Source of the DNA: Rickettsiales bacterium
GTDB lineage: Bacteria > Pseudomonadota > Alphaproteobacteria > Rickettsiales > SXRF01
DNA: 64,000 nt
Direction: 5' to 3'
NCBI GenBank assembly: GCA_041396965.1
Contig: JAWKXN010000001.1
Location: forward strand, 1,178,001-1,242,000
Shown here: positions 55,467 through 63,147 of the stretch, one piece after another
Layout: each line of letters starts with the position of its first letter
Position numbering within the stretch: the stretch's first letter is position 1
Translations under genes and position numbers: made by a program
Notes under the pieces: generated by a model
Databases searched by the model: none
Told to the model about the DNA's origin: nothing
Seen by the model: the letters and a program-made list of their open reading frames with translations, nothing else

Positions 55467-55495
55467 TTGACTTATTAATATTTATTAAATACTGT
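55467..55495 (+). promoter_or_regulatory. Putative promoter for the gene at 55537
   Basis: TTGACT (55467-55472), 17-bp spacer, TACTGT (55490-55495), 41 bp before the ATG. The -35 matches 5 of 6, the -10 4 of 6. Confidence 0.45.
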
Positions 55496-55536
55496 AACCG
55501 GCGGTTGTCGTAGTAAAAAAATAGGGAGAAATTATC

Positions 55537-55878
55537 ATGGACGGGACAGGAAGATTTGATGAAGTGAATGTAGTAGTCTCTGGAGAAGATAAAGATAAAT
55601 TTATTAATCATGTTCAAGCACTAACAGCAGCTATTGAGGCTACATCTAAAGAGATCGCCACCAACAAGTCAATAAGTATTAAAACTATAGATCAAGCTAT
55701 AGATAATGTCGCTCAAAGATTAAAAGGATATGATTTAAAAAAACATAAACAAGAAATAAAAGCTATTTTAGCAAACGCTCTTAAAGCGACAGCAACACAG
55801 GAAATACCTAGCGCTAACGCTCAAGGCGCTTCTGGAAGGAACAATACACTTTATGAAGCGATAAAGCGCGGTGTATAG
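55537..55878 (+). CDS. Hypothetical small helical protein
   Basis: A 113-residue acidic-basic helical protein with no membrane segment. Notable stretches: NHVQALTAAIEATSKEIATN and DNVAQRLKGYDLKKHKQE. GGGAG lies ahead of the ATG and a promoter-like sequence upstream. It is monocistronic between pstB and comEC. Family not recognised. Confidence 0.7.
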   Translation: MDGTGRFDEVNVVVSGEDKDKFINHVQALTAAIEATSKEIATNKSISIKTIDQAIDNVAQRLKGYDLKKHKQEIKAILANALKATATQEIPSANAQGASGRNNTLYEAIKRGV

Positions 55879-55909
55879 CATCTGTTTATTTAACTTATTA
55901 AGATATAGC

Positions 55910-57973
55910 TCATTCCACCCATATACGTTTTCCGCGTAGGGTAGAGCTGTTTTTTACCTCTACATTATCTTGTATAAAGCGTAGTCCGGTCGCGCCATTT
56001 TTGCGCAGGTAGGCTTTGTCTATGAGTAATGGCACATTTTTACAGCCCTCTCTTCTATCCAGATAGTTAGGTGAGATTACTATATCAGGGTCATCGTCAC
56101 AGCTTTCCTCTATATTTTTACGGCTACGCATTATGGTGATTTTTTTACCATCTATGGTCAGACGGCATTTATACCTGTTACACTCACCCACATCTTTACT
56201 CAATTCCTTAACGGATATAACATCCTTACTACCGTGTTTTTTCATCCATAACTCTGCCTCAAAGCTGTTTTTCCTACCACGTAGGAATATAAATTCTCCG
56301 GTTTTAAGACGCAGGGCTATTTTTTTACCCTCATCATTTATCAGCATGTCATATGGCTTATATAAAAAAACGGTCATCATACCGGCGACAATAAAGGGTA
56401 TGCCGAGTAATCGCCATTTTTGCTGCCACAGGCATAACCATAATCCAGCGAATATAATGGTTACTAGTCCATAAAATGTTGGAGAGGCGACATTTATCGC
56501 TGAATACGGCAATGAGGAAAAGAACGCCGCGCCACGAATCATTAATGAAATACCCCAATCAAGTACCATTAGCGGATAATACTCTCCGCTAAACGGCATA
56601 AATAGAAAGGCGAGAACCGCCGCAGGCATTATCACGAATGAAACTAGCGGCATAAGCAGCATATTGGCGGCAACTGACCAAATGGTAAAACGATTGAAGT
56701 TATAAATCACAAATGGCATGGTAGCTAGCGTGGCGACCAATGAGGTAAACATCGCCGCCAAAAAATAGGTTTTTATCCGCTGTGAAAAACTCATCTCAGA
56801 GCGATAAAGCAGATAGGAGAATCTTTCATAGAAAGCTAGTATGGCAAGAGTAGCGGCAAAAGAAAGCTGGAAACTAGCGCTAAGTAATGATTCTGGCTGA
56901 AGAATGAGAATAATAAGAGCCGCCCACGCTAGAGAGAACAGGCTAATCCCGCTCCTATCACATAAAATAGCTAGCATCACGCTTGCTACCATAATGAAAG
57001 AGCGAACAGCCGAAGTTGGATAGCCAGCGAGTGTAAGATAGGCAAACGAACTGATAAGGGCGACGACCGCTGATATTTTTTTGATATTAAAGCGCAGAGC
57101 AAACGGCATATACAAACTTAACAAAAACCTAACGGTTACAAAAACTAGCATTGCCGCTAGCGACATATGCAGACCAGAAATTGAAAGCACGTGATATATA
57201 CCGGAACTACGCATTATTTCTTTTATATTATCCGAAATTCCAGATTGCTCACCAACCATAAGGGCTGCCGCTACATTACCGCTGTCGCTACCCATCTGCC
57301 TTATTATATTTTCCGTAATAGATAATCGCAGGGCATTAAGTGATTGCCTAAAATCACTAGAAGCGGATTTTTGTATAATAACCGGCTCTTCTACCGAGTA
57401 GCCGACAGCGCCGAGTTGCTTGTAAAAGAACATACGGGCGAAATCATACGAGTCGGGCATAGAAGGAGTTGGCGGTGGGAAGAGTGTCCCCCGCAATGAT
57501 ACAATATCGGATATATCAATATTATCGCTATATTTTCTTAGAGTAACACTTATATATTTTGGAGTATTTTCTAAGCTGACTCCCGCTATTTTTAATTCAG
57601 AAAGGATAATTTTTTTACCCTTACGGTGATTTATAATATCAGTAATCTTACCTTCAATTTTACGGAAAAATATTTCTTTACGCAAAACTGGGGCGGCAAC
57701 CTCATAAGTTCTTATCTCAGCACGCAATATGCCTAGCGATATTATGAACAAAGAAATAGCGAGAAGCTTAAGACTTGGATTGCGACGAAATAGTAAAATT
57801 GTCACGATCAGCACAGCGCACCCGTAAAATGTCCGGTAAATGTCAGGCTCACTGTTCAAAGAAAAATAAATGCCAATACCAACAGCGAATAACACGGGAA
57901 TCCACAATACAAAACGCTGTTTTTCGTTGTAAAGTAAATGTTTAAGCTTTATAAGCTGGTTCTTTATTAACAT
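55910..57973 (-). CDS. comEC: ComEC/Rec2 family DNA uptake channel protein
   Basis: A 687-residue membrane protein. An N-terminal DUF4131-type part with early membrane segments (20-75) is followed by an OB-like periplasmic region (about 80-200) and the Competence domain (about 225-500) with SISGLHMSLAAML and AGYPTSAVRSFIM. The C-terminal part (540-687) lacks the metal motifs of a beta-lactamase domain. It would move transforming DNA across the inner membrane. Only 19 bp separates its start from gltX. Confidence 0.92.
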   Translation of the reverse strand: MLIKNQLIKLKHLLYNEKQRFVLWIPVLFAVGIGIYFSLNSEPDIYRTFYGCAVLIVTILLFRRNPSLKLLAISLFIISLGILRAEIRTYEVAAPVLRKEIFFRKIEGKITDIINHRKGKKIILSELKIAGVSLENTPKYISVTLRKYSDNIDISDIVSLRGTLFPPPTPSMPDSYDFARMFFYKQLGAVGYSVEEPVIIQKSASSDFRQSLNALRLSITENIIRQMGSDSGNVAAALMVGEQSGISDNIKEIMRSSGIYHVLSISGLHMSLAAMLVFVTVRFLLSLYMPFALRFNIKKISAVVALISSFAYLTLAGYPTSAVRSFIMVASVMLAILCDRSGISLFSLAWAALIILILQPESLLSASFQLSFAATLAILAFYERFSYLLYRSEMSFSQRIKTYFLAAMFTSLVATLATMPFVIYNFNRFTIWSVAANMLLMPLVSFVIMPAAVLAFLFMPFSGEYYPLMVLDWGISLMIRGAAFFSSLPYSAINVASPTFYGLVTIIFAGLWLCLWQQKWRLLGIPFIVAGMMTVFLYKPYDMLINDEGKKIALRLKTGEFIFLRGRKNSFEAELWMKKHGSKDVISVKELSKDVGECNRYKCRLTIDGKKITIMRSRKNIEESCDDDPDIVISPNYLDRREGCKNVPLLIDKAYLRKNGATGLRFIQDNVEVKNSSTLRGKRIWVE

Positions 57974-57992
57974 TAAAAATCACTTATTTATT

Positions 57993-59369
57993 ATGACCGT
58001 TATAACCCGTTTCGCTCCCTCTCCTACCGGATTTTTACATATTGGTGGCGCGCGCACCGCTTTGTTTAACTGGTTATACGCCAGACATCATAATGGAAAA
58101 TTTCTACTACGGATAGAAGATACTGATCGCAGCCGTTCAACAACTCAGGCGACAGAAGCTATTATAGACGGAATGCGTTGGTTGGGTCTTGATTGGGATG
58201 GTGATATAGTTCATCAATTCTCCCTTGCCGCCCGTCACAAAGAAGTGGCGGATGAGTTACTAAAAAAAGGCAAAGCTTTTTATTGCTACACCACACAGGA
58301 AGAGTTGCTGGAATTCAGGGAAAAACACCCTAATGAGAAATTCCGCAGTCCTTACCGGTCTGGAAATAAAACACCACCAAATGGAGTTCAGCCAACAATC
58401 CGCCTTAAAGCACCAGACACGGGAGAAACCATAGTTGAGGATAATGTACAAGGGGTAGTAAAAATCTCTAACTCTGAGCTTGACGATATGATATTACTAC
58501 GATCGGATGGCACTCCCACCTATATGCTAGCGGTAGTGGTTGATGATAATGATATGGGGATAACCGATATTATTAGAGGTGATGACCACTTCACCAATAG
58601 CTTCCGTCAAGCGCAGATTTATAACGCTATGGGTTGGAGCGTGCCATGTTTTTCACATATTCCGCTAATACATGGCGCGGATGGCGCGAAACTTTCTAAA
58701 CGTCATGGCGCGCTTGGAGTTGGTGAATATAAAAATATGGGATACTTACCAGAGGCGTTACGCAATTATCTGTTGCGTCTTGGTTGGTCACATGGTGATG
58801 ATGAGATAATATCCACCGCTCAGGCTATAGAATGGTTCAATCTTGAGGCTATCGGCAAGTCGCCATCACGCTTTGACTTCGCTAAACTTGATAATCTAAA
58901 TGGTCATTATATCAGAAATGAAGATGATAAAAAATTAGTGGAACAAATAATCCCGCTAATAGAAAAATCAAGTAAGAGCGTAGAAGAAAAAAATAATATC
59001 TTAATTCCGGCGATGGCTGGGCTTAAGCAGCGGGCAAAGACATTGGTGGAACTAGCGAAAGCGGCGGAATTTTATGTGGTGGATACTCCAGTTGCTCTTG
59101 ATGAAAAATCTATAGAAATATTGAGTAATGGTGGCAGAGAAATAATAAAATCATTACTCAATGAGCTAGAGGTGGTTAGTAGTTGGAACAGTGAGGAAAT
59201 AAAAAATATCTGCAAAAATTACGCTGAGAAAACCTCTAATAAACTTGGTAATATTATGTCGCCAATACGTGCCGCTATCGTTGGTAAAACTACTTCTCCG
59301 AGTATGTTTGAGGCAATGGCAATACTTGGTAAGGAAGAAAGCATAAAAAGACTAAGGGAGGTATTATAG
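57993..59369 (+). CDS. gltX: Glutamyl-tRNA synthetase
   Basis: A 458-residue class I synthetase. The HIGH-type motif is APSPTGFLHIGGARTALFN at residues 8-26 and the KMSKS-type motif KLSKRHGA near 237. The lengths and the zinc-free middle region fit the alphaproteobacterial enzyme, which may charge tRNA-Glu and tRNA-Gln. Divergent from comEC, a recurring pair in this class. Confidence 0.96.
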   Translation: MTVITRFAPSPTGFLHIGGARTALFNWLYARHHNGKFLLRIEDTDRSRSTTQATEAIIDGMRWLGLDWDGDIVHQFSLAARHKEVADELLKKGKAFYCYTTQEELLEFREKHPNEKFRSPYRSGNKTPPNGVQPTIRLKAPDTGETIVEDNVQGVVKISNSELDDMILLRSDGTPTYMLAVVVDDNDMGITDIIRGDDHFTNSFRQAQIYNAMGWSVPCFSHIPLIHGADGAKLSKRHGALGVGEYKNMGYLPEALRNYLLRLGWSHGDDEIISTAQAIEWFNLEAIGKSPSRFDFAKLDNLNGHYIRNEDDKKLVEQIIPLIEKSSKSVEEKNNILIPAMAGLKQRAKTLVELAKAAEFYVVDTPVALDEKSIEILSNGGREIIKSLLNELEVVSSWNSEEIKNICKNYAEKTSNKLGNIMSPIRAAIVGKTTSPSMFEAMAILGKEESIKRLREVL

Positions 59370-59433
59370 GATATTTTTATATTTCGTCTCCGGTATTTCC
59401 TACTGGAATCCCATAAAGCATTGCTGAAGGCTA

Positions 59434-59461
59434 ACTCGGTCTGGCTTACCGAGTTTCTTGT
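59434..59461 (+). terminator. Hairpin terminator after gltX; second copy of the CTCGGT repeat
   Basis: CTCGGTCT, loop, TACCGAG, then TTTCTTGT; 65 bp after the gltX stop in a 123-bp convergent gap with truA. Nearly the same sequence is found on the minus strand after pstA (6794-6821). Confidence 0.65.
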
Positions 59462-59492
59462 CCTCTATTGCCTGATGCCTAGTGTCTAGCCC

Positions 59493-60296
59493 TTAGTAAT
59501 CAACACCGATAAAATACAGCCCTGAGGCTGGGCAGGTTGGTCCTCCGGCTTTTCGGTCTTTTGCCTCAAGCGCTGTTCTTACATCCTCCACCTGCCATTT
59601 ACCTTTACCAACCAGACTTAAAGTTCCTACCATATTTCGTACCTGATGGTGTAGGAACGAGCGAGCGGAAGCGGTAATATGTATTTCGTTGCCACGACGT
59701 ATTATGTCCAGTTTTTCTAATGTTTTTTCTGGGGATTTTGACTGGCACATTGTATCACGAAAACTGGTAAAATCATGATGACCAACTAATATATTCGCGG
59801 CTTCTTGCATTTTCTTATCATCTAGTTCCTCAATCACGTGCCAAGCTCTGCCCTCTTCTAAGGCAAGCCTTTGCCTGCGATTGATTATACGATACATATA
59901 ATGTCGTCTAATCGCGGAAAATCTAGCGTCAAAATCATCACCGACCGCTTTCGCGTCAAGCACCGCTATACGATTTTCTGGCCATAGCTTGTTAAAGTCT
60001 GCAGCCATATTTTCTTGGGAAATTGGCGGGTTGAACAAATAATAATTTATTCCCTGCATCACCTTAAAACCATCCATTTTCCTGTCTATATCAATATGAG
60101 CGACCTGTGCGGTGGCGTGAACACCAGAGTCTGTTCGTCCTGCTCCGACTACATTTACCCTTTGTCTACAAAAATGATATATGGCGTTCATTAAAGCTTC
60201 TTGGACTGTTGGCTGATCATTCTGTCTTTGCCATCCGGCGTAGTTTGTGCCATCATATTCTATTGTTAGTCGGTAGCGTTGTGTTTTTTTGGTCAT
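59493..60296 (-). CDS. truA: tRNA pseudouridine(38-40) synthase
   Basis: A 267-residue enzyme modifying the anticodon arm. The catalytic Asp is in GAGRTDSGVHA (about residue 57); FDARFSAIRRHYMYRI and the C-terminal FLHHQVRNMVGTL are conserved. It belongs with fmt-def on the minus strand, but a plus-strand gene separates it from fmt. Confidence 0.96.
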   Translation of the reverse strand: MTKKTQRYRLTIEYDGTNYAGWQRQNDQPTVQEALMNAIYHFCRQRVNVVGAGRTDSGVHATAQVAHIDIDRKMDGFKVMQGINYYLFNPPISQENMAADFNKLWPENRIAVLDAKAVGDDFDARFSAIRRHYMYRIINRRQRLALEEGRAWHVIEELDDKKMQEAANILVGHHDFTSFRDTMCQSKSPEKTLEKLDIIRRGNEIHITASARSFLHHQVRNMVGTLSLVGKGKWQVEDVRTALEAKDRKAGGPTCPASGLYFIGVDY

Positions 60297-60372
60297 TTTG
60301 TTTGATTCTAGGATTAATTAATGTATAGTAACCTTTATTATCATATTACTTAAATATCTATTATAAAATATT

Positions 60373-60795
60373 ATGCCAGACCATACATATGATAAAATAA
60401 CAAGTCAGGTTAAATCTGAGTTAAATAGAAAAAATAAGCAATTCTCACAAGTTACTGATGATATAGAAAATAATATAAAAGCCGCTGTTGCCGCTATATG
60501 GCATATGGATATAGACAAAAATCACAACTACACAGGGGTTGTAAATACTTATTCTATTGATTGTCCGCCAGAAATGCTAAAGCATGACCGAAATAAGGCA
60601 GAAAGTCTTACGTCATCTCTGACCGCTTTAATAGGTAAAGAAATAATAGAACAAAAAGTAATAGACGATATTAGCGATTTTAATACACAATATATAAAAC
60701 TCGCCTCAGCAGGCAGTATAGAACATCAATGTATCACTAACTATAGCAGAGCGGTAGATAATAAAAAAATCGCTGACTCAAAAAAAGGTAGATAA
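60373..60795 (+). CDS. Hypothetical protein inserted in the def-fmt-truA run
   Basis: A 140-residue charged protein with one His-rich stretch (AIWHMDIDKNHNYTG) and no membrane segment. It lies on the opposite strand between fmt (3-bp gap at its end) and truA. I do not recognise a family. Placement suggests later insertion into a conserved operon. Confidence 0.68.
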   Translation: MPDHTYDKITSQVKSELNRKNKQFSQVTDDIENNIKAAVAAIWHMDIDKNHNYTGVVNTYSIDCPPEMLKHDRNKAESLTSSLTALIGKEIIEQKVIDDISDFNTQYIKLASAGSIEHQCITNYSRAVDNKKIADSKKGR

Positions 60796-60798
60796 ACA

Positions 60799-61719
60799 TT
60801 ATAGTAGTCTTACTCCTTTATTAATAGGAAAAGATTTAAGCATTTCGCTTGCGTGCATCCGCTTTTTGTTTGGTCTTTGTACTTCCTCTATTTTTAATAA
60901 ACCGTCTTCACAAGCTATTGTAAGCTCATCATCAACGGTACTACCAACTGGAAATTGGTTATTATCAGATGTTTCTACTAGATTAGCTGAAAAGATTTTT
61001 ATATTCTCACCGTTATAAGTAAAATAAGCCGCTGGTTGTGGGCTAAGTCCGCGTATCTGATTATATATTTCCTGAGCTTTGCTAGCCCAATTTATAGCTC
61101 GTTCTTCCTTAGTTATTTTCTTGGCATAAATCACACCCTCCTCTGCCTGTTTCATAGGCTTTAGAGTATCTAACTGTCGCAAGGCATTTAATAACAATGC
61201 CGCTGATTTTTCCGCTAGTAAATCGTGCAATTCGCCAGCATTGTGGTTTGAAATTTTTATATTATCCTCTTTAAGCAATATATCTCCTGTATCAAGACCA
61301 ACATCCATTTGCATTATACAAATTCCGGTTATTATATCACCAGCCATAATTGTACGCTGAATCGGAGCCGCTCCTCGCCAACGCGGCAGTAATGATGGGT
61401 GAATATTAATACAACCAGATGGGCAGGCTTGTAAAATCTCTTCTGGCAGTAGCAAACCATAAGCGGCGACAACCGCTACGTCAGCTTTATGAGAAGCAAA
61501 CTCTTTCTGAGCTTCTTCTGTTTTAAGGCTTACTGGAGTATATACAGCTATATTATTGTCATCAGCGAATTGATGAACAGGTGACTTTTGTTCCTTCTGT
61601 CCTCTTCCAGCAGGGCGTGGTGGTTGGGTGTAAACAGCGACAACTTCATGCTCACTCTCATACAACGCACGGAGCGCTGGAAGCGCGAACAAAGGTGTCC
61701 CCATAAATATTATTTTCAT
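60799..61719 (-). CDS. fmt: Methionyl-tRNA formyltransferase
   Basis: A 306-residue enzyme formylating initiator Met-tRNA. The formyl-transfer core includes AYGLLLPEEIL, NIHPSLLPRWRGAAPIQ (with Asn, His and Asp residues of the active site) and MQMDVGLDTGDIL. A C-terminal OB-like domain covers about 205-300. It follows def by 22 bp, the usual order. Confidence 0.96.
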   Translation of the reverse strand: MKIIFMGTPLFALPALRALYESEHEVVAVYTQPPRPAGRGQKEQKSPVHQFADDNNIAVYTPVSLKTEEAQKEFASHKADVAVVAAYGLLLPEEILQACPSGCINIHPSLLPRWRGAAPIQRTIMAGDIITGICIMQMDVGLDTGDILLKEDNIKISNHNAGELHDLLAEKSAALLLNALRQLDTLKPMKQAEEGVIYAKKITKEERAINWASKAQEIYNQIRGLSPQPAAYFTYNGENIKIFSANLVETSDNNQFPVGSTVDDELTIACEDGLLKIEEVQRPNKKRMHASEMLKSFPINKGVRLL

Positions 61720-61741
61720 CTAAGAACTACCTACACCTAAA

Positions 61742-62314
61742 CTATCCATGATTACAATGTTCATCGTGGACATGGTCTGGATCAAAAGCGCCGGCTTTTT
61801 TAAGCTTTACAAGCCTACGATTTATTATATCACGCTTTAATTTTGATATGTGATCCACAAAGGTTATGCCATTCAAATGATCAATCTCATGCTGAATACA
61901 GGTGGCGAGTAGACCAGCAAACTCTTTTTCCTGACTGTTACCATCTAAATCAAGATATTTCACCTTAACGGATGATGGTCGCACGACATCAGCGAACTGT
62001 TCAGGAAAAGATAGGCATCCTTCCTTAAAATTATGCTCATCTCCTGAATCAGAAATTATTTCAGGGTTTATTAACACGTGCTGTTCGCCTATATCAGCTT
62101 TGTGGTTATTATCCTCTTTCCATTCAACATCAGCGACCAATATACGTTTTAGAACACCAATCTGAACAGCGGCAAGACCAATCCCTCTCTCATAATACAT
62201 TGTATCAAACATATCACTTACTAAAGCACGAATTTCATCATCTACTTTCTTAACCGGTGATGATTTGGTTTTAAGCACCGGATCTGGTGCTATTATAACT
62301 TGGCGTATGGTCAT
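61742..62314 (-). CDS. def: Peptide deformylase
   Basis: A 190-residue metalloenzyme removing the formyl group from new proteins. Motifs: GIGLAAVQIG, EGCLSFPEQ (Cys ligand) and QHEIDHLNG (two His ligands and catalytic Glu). The C-terminus is His/Asp-rich (DPDHVHDEHCNHG), which may bind metal. First gene of the def-fmt run. Confidence 0.96.
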   Translation of the reverse strand: MTIRQVIIAPDPVLKTKSSPVKKVDDEIRALVSDMFDTMYYERGIGLAAVQIGVLKRILVADVEWKEDNNHKADIGEQHVLINPEIISDSGDEHNFKEGCLSFPEQFADVVRPSSVKVKYLDLDGNSQEKEFAGLLATCIQHEIDHLNGITFVDHISKLKRDIINRRLVKLKKAGAFDPDHVHDEHCNHG

Positions 62315-62446
62315 TTCTTATAAATACCTCTATAATATTATATATAATTTATGCTCGGTGGATTATAACACATCATTTCGGATAATTTCTATTATTTTTT
62401 AGAAAGATAACTTAGTTTTCCTCATTATTTTTGAGGCTAACTCTCC

Positions 62447-63067
62447 CTAGTCACCACCCTTATCAATAAGGTCATATTTTGATATCCCCTGATTATAACG
62501 GCTTTTACGGTTAACCAGATTACCTTCTTTGTCATTATAAAATTCATCATCATATAGATTAATACGAGATTTTACCTCTGTATCAGAATCATCAAAAATA
62601 TCATATTCTCCACTAAGCATTTTATCTCTGGATTTATAATATACATCAAAGAAACCACCAGATTTACTATCTTTCTCTAATTTTTGTTCTTTTTCATAAA
62701 TAACCCGATCTATGGAGTAGTTAGCAAGTGTTTTTCTCTTATGTTTTTCCTGTTCTAAATCTATAGTAATAGCTGGTCTTGTCCTATCTGTTAATGTTGT
62801 CGCGCTATTAACTATAGAAACCCTACCAGCTTGTGATACCGCTCTCCTACCATCATCCGCTATATCATCAGAAGCGTAAACTGAAGATGGAATGGCTAAA
62901 AAAATAACAATTTTATAGTTAACCAACCTTATTTTTCTCCAGAAAAACAAAGTTGTCTCGCTCGCTACGCGGCGCAAAACCGACTCTCTCGGAGTTGGTT
63001 TTGATAGTAACTTATGGTAATTCTTACCACAAATTACTATAAGAAATAATCTAATTATCTTATTCAT
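62447..63067 (-). CDS. Hypothetical secreted protein whose 5' end contains a dispersed repeat
   Basis: From the ATG at 63067 the frame codes about 206 residues; from a TTG at 62926 (GGAG 10 bases upstream) it codes 159. After the repeat-encoded part (residues about 10-37) comes a signal peptide (NYKIVIFLAIPSSVYA) and a charged, probably disordered region rich in Asp, Lys and Tyr (DVYYKSRDKMLSGEYDIFDD). The internal signal peptide suggests the original start was near 62926 and the longer N-terminus comes from the repeat. Function unknown. Confidence 0.65.
   Translation of the reverse strand: MNKIIRLFLIVICGKNYHKLLSKPTPRESVLRRVASETTLFFWRKIRLVNYKIVIFLAIPSSVYASDDIADDGRRAVSQAGRVSIVNSATTLTDRTRPAITIDLEQEKHKRKTLANYSIDRVIYEKEQKLEKDSKSGGFFDVYYKSRDKMLSGEYDIFDDSDTEVKSRINLYDDEFYNDKEGNLVNRKSRYNQGISKYDLIDKGGD
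62955..63040 (+). repeat. Dispersed two-hairpin repeat, copy C (inside an open frame)
   Basis: TCTCGCTCGCT, a short spacer, CGCAAAACCGACTC-TCTCG-GAGTTGGTTTT, then ATAGTAACTT-ATGGTAATTCTTACC-ACAAATTACTAT. The same start and both hairpins appear in copy A (13401-13518), with a shorter spacer here. It is read through in frame by the gene on the other strand. Confidence 0.75.
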
Positions 63068-63147
63068 TATGTTATGCTTATATAAAATTGTTATATATAG
63101 CGGGAAAGTATAATAAAATAAGACGAATATCACAATAAATAATATAC

